Shown here: positions 1-6,440 of the stretch, piece after piece
How the letters are laid out: every line of letters begins with the position of its first letter
How positions within the stretch are numbered: position 1 is the stretch's first letter
From: Lachnospiraceae bacterium UBA3332
GTDB lineage: Bacteria; Bacillota; Clostridia; Lachnospirales; Lachnospiraceae
Assembly: GCA_002361095.1 (NCBI GenBank)
Contig: DERU01000068.1
Span: 1 to 7,291 of the forward strand
DNA: 7,291 nucleotides
Direction of reading: 5' to 3'
Notes under the pieces: model-generated
The model's database searches: none
The model's input: the letters and a program-made list of their open reading frames with translations, nothing else
Told to the model about the DNA's origin: nothing
Translations under genes and position numbers: made by a program

Positions 1-1157
1 CGCTCGCTGTTCTGGCTCATCTCCAGGGCGCTGGTAGCTACGCCGCCCGCATTTGCGGCCTTGCCGGGCACAAACAGAACGCCGTTCTTTTGCAGATATT
101 CGGTCGCTTCCAGCGTTGTAGGCATATTGGCCCCTTCGCATACCGCCTTACAGCCGTTGGCCACAAGCCCTTCCGCATCGGACAGCTGTAATTCATTCTG
201 GGTTGCACAGGGAAGCGCAATATCCGCTTTGACGCTCCACACGCCTTTACCGGAATGGTATTCCGCCTGCGTCCTTGTGTTTACATACTCGGACAGTCTC
301 GCACGCTTTACTTCTTTGAGTTCCTTCAAAAGGGCAAGGTCGATTCCTTCGGGATCATAAACCCAGCCGGTGGAATCGGAAGCCGTCACAGGCTTTGCCC
401 CCATCTGGTAGGCCTTTTCAATCGCATAGATAGCAACATTGCCCGCCCCGGACACCGCAACGGTCTTTCCGGCGATATCAATGCCGTTTTCTTTTAACAT
501 TTCCCTGGTGATATACAAAAGACCGTAGCCTGTCGCCTCTTTTCTTGCAAGGGAGCCCCCGTATGTAAGCCCCTTTCCGGTCAGGACGCCTTCATACATA
601 TTGCGGATTCTCTTATACTGGCCATACATAAATCCGATTTCCCTGCCGCCCACGCCGATATCACCGGCAGGCACATCTGTATCCGCACCGATATGGCGGT
701 ACAGTTCCGTCATAAAACTCTGGCAGAACGCCATCACTTCCCTGTCGGATTTTCCTTTGGGATCAAAGTCGGAACCGCCTTTACCGCCGCCAATCGGAAG
801 CCCTGTGAGGGAATTCTTAAATACCTGCTCGAACCCCAAAAACTTAATTATGCCCAAATTAACGGAAGGATGGAATCGAAGTCCGCCTTTGTAAGGCCCG
901 ATTGCACTGTTAAACTGAACACGGAAACCGGTATTTACCTGTACCTGTCCCTGATCATCTACCCAGGGCACACGGAACATGATCTGTCTCTCCGGATTGG
1001 TCAACCTCTCCAGCAGCGCATTCTTGCGGAACTCCTCTTCATTGGCTTCCACAACAACACGCAGGGATTCCAACACCTCTTTTACTGCCTGATGAAACTC
1101 AGGCTGCGCAGGGTTTTTCTCAACTACCTGTGCAATTACCTCATCAACATAAGACAT
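1..1157 (-). CDS. gdhA: NADP-specific glutamate dehydrogenase, 3' end cut by window edge
   Basis: Catalyses reductive amination of 2-oxoglutarate with ammonium and NADPH to L-glutamate in the cytoplasm. I read 385 full codons from ATG at 1157; about 60 C-terminal residues of the usual roughly 445-450 lie beyond the left edge. The N-terminal half carries the substrate site: GPYKGGLRF (87-95, Lys90), FKNS (Lys114), PIGGGKGGSDFDP (Lys126) and DVPAGDIGVGG (catalytic Asp166). The Rossmann domain has SGAGNVA near 240 followed by a TASDSTG segment. That segment matches the NADP-dependent E. coli GdhA type rather than the NAD-dependent Clostridium symbiosum enzyme; the coenzyme call is inference from that motif. 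Near the cut end PGKAANAGGVATSALEMSQNSE is intact. The start is fixed by AAGGAGGA at 1166-1173, 8 nt from ATG. It is monocistronic in appearance, with its own promoter at 1210-1238. Confidence 0.97.
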   Translation of the reverse strand, partial: MSYVDEVIAQVVEKNPAQPEFHQAVKEVLESLRVVVEANEEEFRKNALLERLTNPERQIMFRVPWVDDQGQVQVNTGFRVQFNSAIGPYKGGLRFHPSVNLGIIKFLGFEQVFKNSLTGLPIGGGKGGSDFDPKGKSDREVMAFCQSFMTELYRHIGADTDVPAGDIGVGGREIGFMYGQYKRIRNMYEGVLTGKGLTYGGSLARKEATGYGLLYITREMLKENGIDIAGKTVAVSGAGNVAIYAIEKAYQMGAKPVTASDSTGWVYDPEGIDLALLKELKEVKRARLSEYVNTRTQAEYHSGKGVWSVKADIALPCATQNELQLSDAEGLVANGCKAVCEGANMPTTLEATEYLQKNGVLFVPGKAANAGGVATSALEMSQNSE

Positions 1158-1209
1158 TCTTCTTGTCCTCCTTCATCATAAACTCTGCAAAAAAATCATT
1201 CCGCAAAGT

Positions 1210-1238
1210 ATTATATACTCATTGTCCGCACTATGCAA
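1210..1238 (-). promoter_or_regulatory. Putative sigma-A promoter of gdhA
   Basis: On the minus strand a perfect TATAAT (1210-1215) is preceded by TTGCAT (1233-1238) with a 17-bp spacer. Transcription would start near 1203, giving a leader of about 46 nt before the gdhA ATG. The -10 is convincing; the -35 matches TTGACA at only three positions. Confidence 0.6.
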
Positions 1239-1275
1239 GCACTTTATCACATTAACTTGACGAATTTTTCCCGTT

Positions 1276-1707
1276 TTACAGATATTTTTTTAACTCATTT
1301 ATACTATTTTCCTCAAAATCCATCAGTTCCTTTGCCAATTCCACGGACTTCTCCCCTGCCTGCATATTGTGGTTCATGGTTTTCCACAGGCTGGAAAGTC
1401 CCCTGTTGCTGCCCCGGATCATCAGTTCTGCCAGATGGCTGGTGGACGTATTCAAAATCGTATTTCCCTGAATTTGTGCCGAAACCACCAGACGATCCAC
1501 CTTATTTTCCGGATCCGGCCTTTGATTTGCCGCCAGCAGCTGCGCTTTCGCCCTGTCATGAATTTCCCCGTATTTAAAAGATTCCCTCGCCAGCATCAAT
1601 GCCATGCTATCGTCATACACTTTGTTTCCCATCACATCCAAAGCATACATTCTCTTCTCCGTATTTTTTTGAATTTCCCGCAACAATTCTATATCGTCCT
1701 TTTTCAT
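1276..1707 (-). CDS. Uncharacterised 143-residue helical protein
   Basis: I do not recognise a named family with confidence. The protein is hydrophilic, rich in Leu, Glu, Lys, Met and Asn, and has no signal peptide or membrane segment. It looks almost wholly alpha-helical, with four stretches: 3-25, 29-53, 67-95 and 105-141. A conserved-looking central motif NTSTSHLAELMIRGSNRGL (about 83-101) is followed by LWKTMNHN. A four-helix, ferritin-like bundle is a reasonable guess, but I see no clear E..H metal ligand pairs, so no metal function is claimed. ATG 1707 is chosen because GCGGGGGAATT lies directly upstream and the helical protein begins there. An in-frame ATG at 1845 would add 46 residues of low-complexity, non-conserved-looking sequence spanning three palindromes, and is rejected. 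The gene sits between the SH3b terminator and gdhA. Confidence 0.85.
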   Translation of the reverse strand: MKKDDIELLREIQKNTEKRMYALDVMGNKVYDDSMALMLARESFKYGEIHDRAKAQLLAANQRPDPENKVDRLVVSAQIQGNTILNTSTSHLAELMIRGSNRGLSSLWKTMNHNMQAGEKSVELAKELMDFEENSINELKKYL

Positions 1708-1754
1708 AATTCCCCCGCAATCCATTTTATTGTGAAAACAGCGCAGTGCTGAGC

Positions 1755-1803
1755 AACCGGTTTTCCTGCGTGTTGGCGCGCCAAAAAAGATACCTGTATC
1801 TTT
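1755..1803. repeat. Cluster of three palindromes upstream of the 143-aa gene
   Basis: Three perfect inverted repeats occur within 49 bp: AACCGGTT (1755-1762), TTGGCGCGCCAA (1773-1784) and AAAGATAC-CT-GTATCTTT (1786-1803). They lie 48-96 bp upstream of ATG 1707. On the minus strand the last one runs into six T residues, so it could act as a weak AT-rich terminator; the GC-rich 12-mer looks more like a protein-binding palindrome. Function is inference. Confidence 0.45.
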
Positions 1804-1857
1804 CCCTGCTTTCCCCAAAATATACACAAATGACAAAAATATCATTTTCTATCGTAC

Positions 1858-1886
1858 AAAAAAATTCCGGGTCATATGACCCGGAA
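1858..1886 (-). terminator. Rho-independent terminator after the SH3b gene
   Basis: A perfect 22-bp palindrome occupies 1865-1886 (arms TTCCGGGTCAT / ATGACCCGGAA). On the minus strand it is followed immediately by seven T residues (1858-1864). It begins 17 nt past the TAG stop of the SH3b gene. Stem strength and U-tract fit a strong intrinsic terminator. Confidence 0.9.
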
Positions 1887-1902
1887 CGCTCTTTCCCTGC
1901 TC

Positions 1903-3168
1903 CTATTCCAATATGGTGAGGACATCCGACTTCACATATCCGTTCTGTCCCTTATACCTCACTCTCGTCCAGCCGTCCGCCTGCTTCATCACAATCTCCA
2001 ACTCATCCCCCTGATAGCAGACCGCCAGCTTTTCCGCCGTCTCACTGGCCGATTTGCGGATATTGATCGTATCCCCTACTTTTATGGTTCCTGCAGAAGG
2101 GGACGAATTCCCCGACGGGGAAGCATCCTGTCCCCCACCGTTTTCCGCACCGCCTTCCCCTTGTGCGACTTCTTCCTCAACAAATTCCAAAAAATCCGAT
2201 TTAATGTAAGCCTCTTTGCCCTCGTATTGTACGCGTGTCCAGCCGTTTGCCTTACTTTCCAACAGCGGCAGTACTTCCCCAATCTGCACCTTGCCGATTT
2301 TCTCCGCCTGTTCGCTGTCCGACGCACGGACATTCACCACATCAGTGGCACGCACTTCCTTTGCCGTCACCACTTCCTGTACGACCTCCGGCGGCTCCTC
2401 CTCGGCCGTCTGGGAAGCCTCTGCCTCCGCCAGCGCCTCGCCTACCTCCACTTTCAAATTATCACGCATCTCGGCAAGAAAGTGGTTTAAATGCTCATCG
2501 GCCATCACAATTTCGTTAAAGCGAACCTGAATGCGGTTCATCAAATCCACCACATCGTCCTGCTCCGAAATCTCTTCCAGATACTGGTTCACGGCATCAT
2601 CCAGTTCCCCTTCATAGATGTAGTAACTCCCGTCTTCCCGCGCATATACCAAAAAGGGACTCACTCCGGGCACCAACGCATCCATATCCTTGAACTTGGC
2701 ATCATAAGAGACATATACCGCATAAGAACCATCCTCCGGCCCTTTCTTGGTATAACATTTCAGATTCTGGTAGGAGTCAATATAAGCGCTCCGCTTCTCC
2801 TGATAAATCAGCTTCTCCTCATCAATAGACTCCACCAGGGAACGAATCTTATCCGTATCCCCCACTGTGGCGGCCTGAAAATATTCCTGCATCAACGCAT
2901 TGATCTGCGGATACGCATCCTCCTCCAGCAATGCCTGCATTGTCTCTGCCGTTTGCGTACTCTCCTGCGCTGCCGTCCGGCCCTCCGTTGTTTCCTGCCC
3001 CGGATCCAAAGAAGCCTGTTGCGCCCCGCGGCCTGTCATGACGCCGATGATAATCGCCCCGACCAGTATTGCCGCAACAACAACCCCTATCAAAACCATT
3101 CCATACTTCTTGATAAAATACGCACTTGTTTCCTTGTCTTTTTCAGGTTTTCTCTCCTGTACGTCCAT
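1903..3168 (-). CDS. Membrane-anchored protein with two bacterial SH3 (SH3b) domains
   Basis: A 421-residue presumed surface protein. Residues 1-21 are charged and end in KK. Residues 22-45 form one strongly hydrophobic helix, so the protein is predicted as an N-in/C-out single-pass anchor without signal peptidase cleavage. Residues 48-75 are a Gln/Thr/Glu-rich linker. Residues about 85-225 form an alpha/beta region with EYFQAATVGDTDKIRSLV, compatible with an NTF2-like fold (inference). Residues about 226-262 are acidic and helical. Two SH3b repeats follow at about 272-329 and 362-420; each has VNVR/INIR, a GWTRV core and a YIKSDFL/YVKSDVL ending, separated by a Gly/Ser/Pro-rich linker. SH3b domains in exported proteins commonly bind peptidoglycan or cell-wall peptides. 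No catalytic domain is seen, so a scaffold or sensor role is likelier than hydrolase. ATG 3168 has AAAGG 10 nt upstream. No clear promoter lies between tRNA-Arg and this gene. Confidence 0.9.
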   Translation of the reverse strand: MDVQERKPEKDKETSAYFIKKYGMVLIGVVVAAILVGAIIIGVMTGRGAQQASLDPGQETTEGRTAAQESTQTAETMQALLEEDAYPQINALMQEYFQAATVGDTDKIRSLVESIDEEKLIYQEKRSAYIDSYQNLKCYTKKGPEDGSYAVYVSYDAKFKDMDALVPGVSPFLVYAREDGSYYIYEGELDDAVNQYLEEISEQDDVVDLMNRIQVRFNEIVMADEHLNHFLAEMRDNLKVEVGEALAEAEASQTAEEEPPEVVQEVVTAKEVRATDVVNVRASDSEQAEKIGKVQIGEVLPLLESKANGWTRVQYEGKEAYIKSDFLEFVEEEVAQGEGGAENGGGQDASPSGNSSPSAGTIKVGDTINIRKSASETAEKLAVCYQGDELEIVMKQADGWTRVRYKGQNGYVKSDVLTILE

Positions 3169-3252
3169 GCTATCCCAACCTTTATGACGTTTGCTATATA
3201 AATACCAAAGATTTCCGTTTCCCCCCTAATAGAAAAGGAGAGTGATGCAAAA

Positions 3253-3324
3253 TGCAACCGACAGGAATCGAACCTGCATTAAAGGCGTCGGAGGCCTTCG
3301 TTCTATCCGTTAGACTACGGTTGC
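3253..3324 (-). tRNA. tRNA-Arg, anticodon CCG
   Basis: The minus strand folds as a cloverleaf. The acceptor stem GCAACCG/CGGTTGC has 7 perfect pairs (3318-3324 with 3254-3260). The anticodon stem AAGGC/GCCTT has 5 perfect pairs around the loop CTCCGAC, with U33, anticodon CCG (plus-strand 3289-3291) and A37. The variable loop is 4 nt, and the T arm GCAGG-TTCGATT-CCTGT is standard. The discriminator is A and CCA is not encoded. The D arm (GTCT...GAAC) has GG in the loop, but only its two outer pairs are canonical; this is a mild irregularity. It decodes CGG. It has its own promoter and sits between the DUF5688-like gene and the SH3b gene. Confidence 0.96.
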
Positions 3325-3328
3325 ATTA

Positions 3329-3349
3329 TGTAATATCAAAGATATTACA
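3329..3349 (-). other. 9-bp hairpin in the tRNA 5' leader
   Basis: TGTAATATC (3329-3337) and GATATTACA (3341-3349) are perfect complements around a 3-nt loop, only 4 nt from the mature tRNA 5' end at 3324. No U-tract follows on either strand, so it is not an intrinsic terminator. It may keep the leader from misfolding with the tRNA or mark the RNase P site; that is inference. Confidence 0.5.
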
Positions 3350-3374
3350 AAATTGTTACGCATCACTCTGTCAC

Positions 3375-3403
3375 ATAATAACACAATATTTTTCATTTGT
3401 CCA
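3375..3403 (-). promoter_or_regulatory. Putative sigma-A promoter of tRNA-Arg
   Basis: On the minus strand TGGACA (3398-3403) is separated by 17 bp from TATTAT (3375-3380); each matches consensus at 5 of 6 positions. The predicted start is near 3367-3369, about 44 nt before the mature tRNA. The -35 lies 9 bp beyond the stop codon of the upstream gene. It could also drive the SH3b gene by read-through. Confidence 0.7.
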
Positions 3404-3411
3404 GCAGTTTT

Positions 3412-4140
3412 TCATAAAGTTTTGATTTCCATCTTATTCCGGTCATAGATGTATACTTTTCCGGACAGGAAACGGGAAGAATCCAGCTTCTCATTGGCCG
3501 CCTGCACCATTCCGTAAAGCAATTCCTTCGTCTCCCTTCCCCCCTGGGGCAGCAAAATTACCTCATGGACACTGGACGGCAGTATATAAAAATCCTTTCC
3601 GAATTTCTCAGCCGCCTGCCGGAGCACACCGGGAAACAGGAGGGAAGAAGCGCCAAAAAGCCAGGAATCGTTTCCCAAAACCCACATCGGCTCTAAACCG
3701 CTGCCCTCCTGCAGCTGTTGGCCAATCCGCTTTGCCATTGCCAGGGCAAACTCTTCCAGCGTCTCCTCCTGTGTCTCCGAAAACTTCTGGCGCAGCGCCA
3801 AAAAAATCTTACGTCTCAAAGAACCGCCCATGGAACTCTCCATCAGGCTGTTCATCCGGTGCAGCCTCGGCGGCAATATAAGCTGCATATTATGTACCGC
3901 ATCCTGCAAAATCTGTTGCGGTCCGGTTTTCCACCGGGCCAGGTGAAACAGGGTAACCGGCGTTCCAATCGATTTTCCGTCCTCCCGTCTGCTCAAAATA
4001 CAAGGAATGGCAAAAAGTTCCTCAAATGCCCGTCCAAATACCACCTTACGTAAATTCTGCCCATTGTCAGGCGCGGCCAGCTTACAGACCAAATGGGATT
4101 TGGCTTCCTCATAATTTAAAAAGAAACCGCCGTTCTCCAT
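3412..4140 (-). CDS. DUF5688-like protein, short form
   Basis: A 242-residue soluble protein that resembles the DUF5688 family common in Lachnospiraceae. Diagnostic stretches are NYEEAKSHLVCKL (9-21), LFAIPCILS (42-50), an HNMQLILPP helix end (83-91), PMWVLGN (151-157) followed by LFGASSLLFPGVL, and DFYILPSSVHEVILLP (183-198). Family function is unknown. As I recall the family, full-length members carry some 80 residues before the segment that opens this protein, so this may be an N-terminally shortened version; comparison would be needed to confirm. The start lies 4 nt after the stop of the GGDEF gene and has no strong Shine-Dalgarno of its own, which points to translational coupling within a two-gene operon. 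No signal peptide, membrane helix or catalytic signature is visible. Confidence 0.82.
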   Translation of the reverse strand: MENGGFFLNYEEAKSHLVCKLAAPDNGQNLRKVVFGRAFEELFAIPCILSRREDGKSIGTPVTLFHLARWKTGPQQILQDAVHNMQLILPPRLHRMNSLMESSMGGSLRRKIFLALRQKFSETQEETLEEFALAMAKRIGQQLQEGSGLEPMWVLGNDSWLFGASSLLFPGVLRQAAEKFGKDFYILPSSVHEVILLPQGGRETKELLYGMVQAANEKLDSSRFLSGKVYIYDRNKMEIKTL

Positions 4141-4144
4141 AAGC

Positions 4145-5068
4145 TTACTTCAATCCATGCTGCAAGCGTTCCTGATATCCCGGAGCCTGTTTGACACTAT
4201 ATTTGTCATTAAACATCTCATATTCCGCTTCTGAATAAATATCCATAAAATCCTCTTCCACATTCGTGCGGTAAACCAGCCCGACGGCAAGGGAAGGCGC
4301 CAGCACAGGATCCGTATATGCCTGACAGGCCGTCCGGATCCGCCCGCAATATTCCTCTGCTTCCGACTCCGTTGGCACCGGGATCACGATGCCAAAAACA
4401 TCCCCGTCCAAACGCCCGATCAGATAGTCCTTCCCGGCTTCCTGGCGGATGATTCCGGCTATGGTTTTAATCAGACGGTCGCTCTCCTCAATCCCAAAAT
4501 GATCATGCACAAATTTCCAATCATTGATATTGGCGCAAATTACGGCTGCAGGCGCCACCCCGGCGCGTTCCATTTCTTTTAGACGGTCTACAAAATACGT
4601 CCTGCTCAGCGTACCGGTAAGCGCGTCATTATGCTCCCCCCGCTTTACCCGGTACAATTCCGATGTCATCCTTGCTTCCATCTCATCCGCAAATATCGCC
4701 GTCTCCCGATATAAATAATGCTTCTCCCCCATATTGGCATAAATATCCGCGATATTATCCAAAAGCCGCTCCGCCAACGCCTCATCCGTCCCTTGTCCGC
4801 ATTTTGCATACAAATGGCCGATCGTCCTGCCCAGAACCTGTATCTTCCTGCCCGGCTCATTCACCACATCCGGCTCAAAACCCGAAAAATCGCCCACTTC
4901 CACGGCCGGCTCCCCATGCCGCTGTGTCAAAAAAAATTCCATTCCCAGCGCCTCATGCAGAACAGTAAAATATTCCGTGACTTTGGCAAGGTCAAACACA
5001 TTCTCCAGGCTGTAGTCCTTCACATTCTCCTGCAGCCTCTGCTCCAACGGCAATGCCCCATATGCCAT
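4145..5068 (-). CDS. Degenerate GGDEF-domain protein
   Basis: A 307-residue protein. Residues 1-140 form a mainly helical N-terminal region of unknown type ending in a long helix. Residues about 147-295 are a GGDEF-type domain: DALTGTLSRTYF (148-159, the DPLTGLxNR equivalent), NINDWKFVHDHFG (180-192) and RLDGDVF (219-225). Key diguanylate cyclase positions are altered. The metal-binding Asp of the D-x-D motif is Asn180, the guanine-contacting Asn is His188, and GGDEF reads DGDVF, losing the second acidic residue; Asp197 is kept. An RxxD inhibitory site is not seen. Cyclic-di-GMP synthesis is therefore unlikely and a regulatory or binding role is inferred. ATG 5068 is chosen because GGGGAGG (5077-5083) lies 8 nt upstream. 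The in-frame ATG at 5155 would lie only about 6 nt from the predicted transcription start and lacks a ribosome binding site. Confidence 0.88.
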   Translation of the reverse strand: MAYGALPLEQRLQENVKDYSLENVFDLAKVTEYFTVLHEALGMEFFLTQRHGEPAVEVGDFSGFEPDVVNEPGRKIQVLGRTIGHLYAKCGQGTDEALAERLLDNIADIYANMGEKHYLYRETAIFADEMEARMTSELYRVKRGEHNDALTGTLSRTYFVDRLKEMERAGVAPAAVICANINDWKFVHDHFGIEESDRLIKTIAGIIRQEAGKDYLIGRLDGDVFGIVIPVPTESEAEEYCGRIRTACQAYTDPVLAPSLAVGLVYRTNVEEDFMDIYSEAEYEMFNDKYSVKQAPGYQERLQHGLK

Positions 5069-5161
5069 ACCACAAACCTCCCCTTTTTTGATGCCGCGGC
5101 CCGGCGCCGCATGCATTTGTGCATACCGGACGCATCTTTTCCCAAATGCCCGCATCTTCTT
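5069..5161 (-). promoter_or_regulatory. Possibly structured leader of the GGDEF operon
   Basis: The predicted transcript has about 93 nt before ATG 5068. It contains a perfect 7-bp inverted repeat (5113-5119 with 5143-5149), an overlapping alternative hairpin ATGCA/TGCAT (5111-5124 region), and a GC-rich imperfect stem at about 5091-5112. The core motifs of the cyclic-di-GMP-I riboswitch are not visible. Regulation by this leader is inference. Confidence 0.3.
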
Positions 5162-5167
5162 ACGCCC

Positions 5168-5196
5168 ATTATATCCTCTGCCCCCCTGTTTGTCCA
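5168..5196 (-). promoter_or_regulatory. Strong sigma-A promoter of the GGDEF/DUF5688 operon
   Basis: On the minus strand TGGACA (5191-5196), a 17-bp spacer and a perfect TATAAT (5168-5173) give 11 of 12 consensus positions. Transcription should start near 5161. This separates the operon from the J-domain gene upstream and supports ATG 5068 as the start of the first gene. Confidence 0.82.
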
Positions 5197-5297
5197 GAAC
5201 ATGTTTCGGGAACTATCCGCCTGCGCCTCCGTCTCCCCTGCTTCCGTCCGCCATCCTGTTTGACCAAGTCCCTCCCCACCGTGAAACGAAACCTATA

Positions 5298-6269
5298 TCA
5301 TATCCCTACCTGTTTATACTCCTCCAGCAGTTTTTCAATCTGTAAATTCAAATTTTCCGGCAACCGGCTCACCTCTGCATCAGACAGCCTGATCCACAGA
5401 TGCAGATTCTGATACTCCGCACCTGCCCTCCGCTTTCTGGAAGCCGGTTTTTCCGCTGCCTGTATTTTAACCGACGCCCGCTTCTGCTCAAAAAGCGGGA
5501 TGATAGCGTAATAAAGGCGGTCGTCCAAAAACGACAGATATCCCGTTTCCTTTCCCGCCTGATTTTTTAAGTACAGCCTGTGCCGCCTGACTCCGGACGG
5601 ATAAAGCGGTTCTCCTGCCTTTACTGAAGCGGTTCCGCCCAATGATTCAAGCATGGCGCTTATGAAAAAAGCCGGTTTCCCATCCGCACCGACAGTTTCC
5701 TCTTTTGCCAGTGTTTTCAGCAAAGCCGTACTGTCTATGAATTGCTGCGCAAGCAGATAAGTAAGTTCGGTCTGAATCCGCTGCCTGTTTTGCGGGACTT
5801 CGTCCCTGCAAAGTACATCATCAATTTCATCCAGCAGCACCTTGCCGCATTGATACAGGCTGAGCAAAAACAACGGAAAATCTTCTTCCTCCCTCCAGAG
5901 ATATTTCCCCTTCGCCACACAAAAATTTCCTAAAACAGTGCCGTCATAATCTTCCACATAAAGCAAAACCTCGCGCTCCATGAATGCATTCGCATTGACA
6001 GGGGCGTTCCATACGGCATTTCTCCTTCGCTTTTCCGTCCGGTCATCCCGGCCGGAAATATCTTTCTGCCCTGCAGGCTGCCCCTTCATTAAAACTGCAT
6101 ATGCAATATTGATTTCCTGCACACTATATTCATAAATTTCCTGCGATGCCGCACCCACATCCGGATGCAGCTGCAGCATCAGCTGCCGGTATCTCTTTTT
6201 AATCTCGGTCTTTCCTGTCCCCGGCCCGATTCCGAGGATCTGATACGCTTTCTGTGCGGTCACAACCAT
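5298..6269 (-). CDS. J-domain (DnaJ-like) protein with an unrecognised C-terminal domain
   Basis: Presumed DnaK co-chaperone. From ATG 6269 it is 323 residues. The J domain covers residues about 6-60: AYQILGIG helix I, EIKKRYRQLMLQLHPD with the essential HPD tripeptide, and a third helix ending EINIAYAVL. A basic linker (RDDRTEKRRR) follows. The rest, about 230 residues, lacks the Gly/Phe segment, Cys-rich zinc fingers and beta-sandwich of true DnaJ, so this is a class C J-protein whose client is unknown; the C-terminus is charged and helical. The start is uncertain. ATG 6323 adds 18 residues but its AAAAGGA touches the start codon and lies in a hairpin. ATG 6269 has GGGAAAGG at 2 nt. GTG 6263 would give that same site an 8-nt spacing. 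The downstream operon has its own promoter, so this gene is probably transcribed separately; no terminator is obvious after it. Confidence 0.88.
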   Translation of the reverse strand: MVVTAQKAYQILGIGPGTGKTEIKKRYRQLMLQLHPDVGAASQEIYEYSVQEINIAYAVLMKGQPAGQKDISGRDDRTEKRRRNAVWNAPVNANAFMEREVLLYVEDYDGTVLGNFCVAKGKYLWREEEDFPLFLLSLYQCGKVLLDEIDDVLCRDEVPQNRQRIQTELTYLLAQQFIDSTALLKTLAKEETVGADGKPAFFISAMLESLGGTASVKAGEPLYPSGVRRHRLYLKNQAGKETGYLSFLDDRLYYAIIPLFEQKRASVKIQAAEKPASRKRRAGAEYQNLHLWIRLSDAEVSRLPENLNLQIEKLLEEYKQVGI

Positions 6270-6324
6270 CGCCTTTCCCAAAAGACTGTCAGTGCTGCAC
6301 TTCTCACATGGCAGCCGACGCATT

Positions 6325-6361
6325 CCTTTTGCTTACAGCAGGCTGCCTTATAAGCAAAAGG
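6325..6361 (-). repeat. 11-bp inverted repeat upstream of the J-domain gene
   Basis: CCTTTTGCTTA (6325-6335) and TAAGCAAAAGG (6351-6361) are exact complements; CAGC/GCTG nests within the 15-nt loop. On the minus strand the 3' arm ends 1 nt before ATG 6323 and contains AAAAGG. Neither strand has a following U-tract, so it is not a standard terminator. Confidence 0.5.
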
Positions 6362-6440
6362 CACAACAAGTGCTGATGCGACAACTTTTCTTATAGTGAT
6401 GAAGTCCCGCCCTCAAGGGGACAGGACTCCATAAAAAGCG

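Larger units (their letters stand above)
3239..3369. repeat. 10-bp inverted repeat flanking the tRNA gene
   Basis: AGAGTGATGC (3239-3248) and its exact reverse complement GCATCACTCT (3360-3369) bracket tRNA-Arg. The right arm coincides with the transcription start predicted from the promoter at 3375-3403, so the 5' end of the primary transcript could pair with the 3' trailer. Confidence 0.6.

Noticed and set aside
693..1181. 162-codon plus-strand frame, with others at 61-497 and 601-894
   Set aside because: Antisense to gdhA, whose conserved motifs run without interruption on the minus strand.
1708..1845. 46-residue N-terminal extension of the 143-residue gene from ATG 1845
   Set aside because: It would translate through three palindromes and a terminator-like repeat, has no Shine-Dalgarno, and reads as low-complexity sequence unlike the helical body.
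2491..3201. 236-codon plus-strand frame opposite the SH3b gene, and similar plus-strand frames at 1876-2490 and 4718-5263
   Set aside because: They lie antisense to genes with clear domains, have no ribosome binding sites, and show Leu/His/Arg/Pro-rich composition typical of shadow frames.
5069..5155. 29-residue N-terminal extension of the GGDEF protein from ATG 5155
   Set aside because: The predicted transcript starts about 6 nt before it, leaving no room for a ribosome binding site; ATG 5068 has GGGGAGG at 8 nt.
5069..5161. Cyclic-di-GMP (GEMM) riboswitch in the GGDEF operon leader
   Set aside because: The conserved core sequences of that riboswitch class are not visible.
6403..6430. Inverted repeat AGTCC/GGACT after the Rpn-like gene as its terminator
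   Set aside because: The stem is interrupted and neither strand has a following U-tract.
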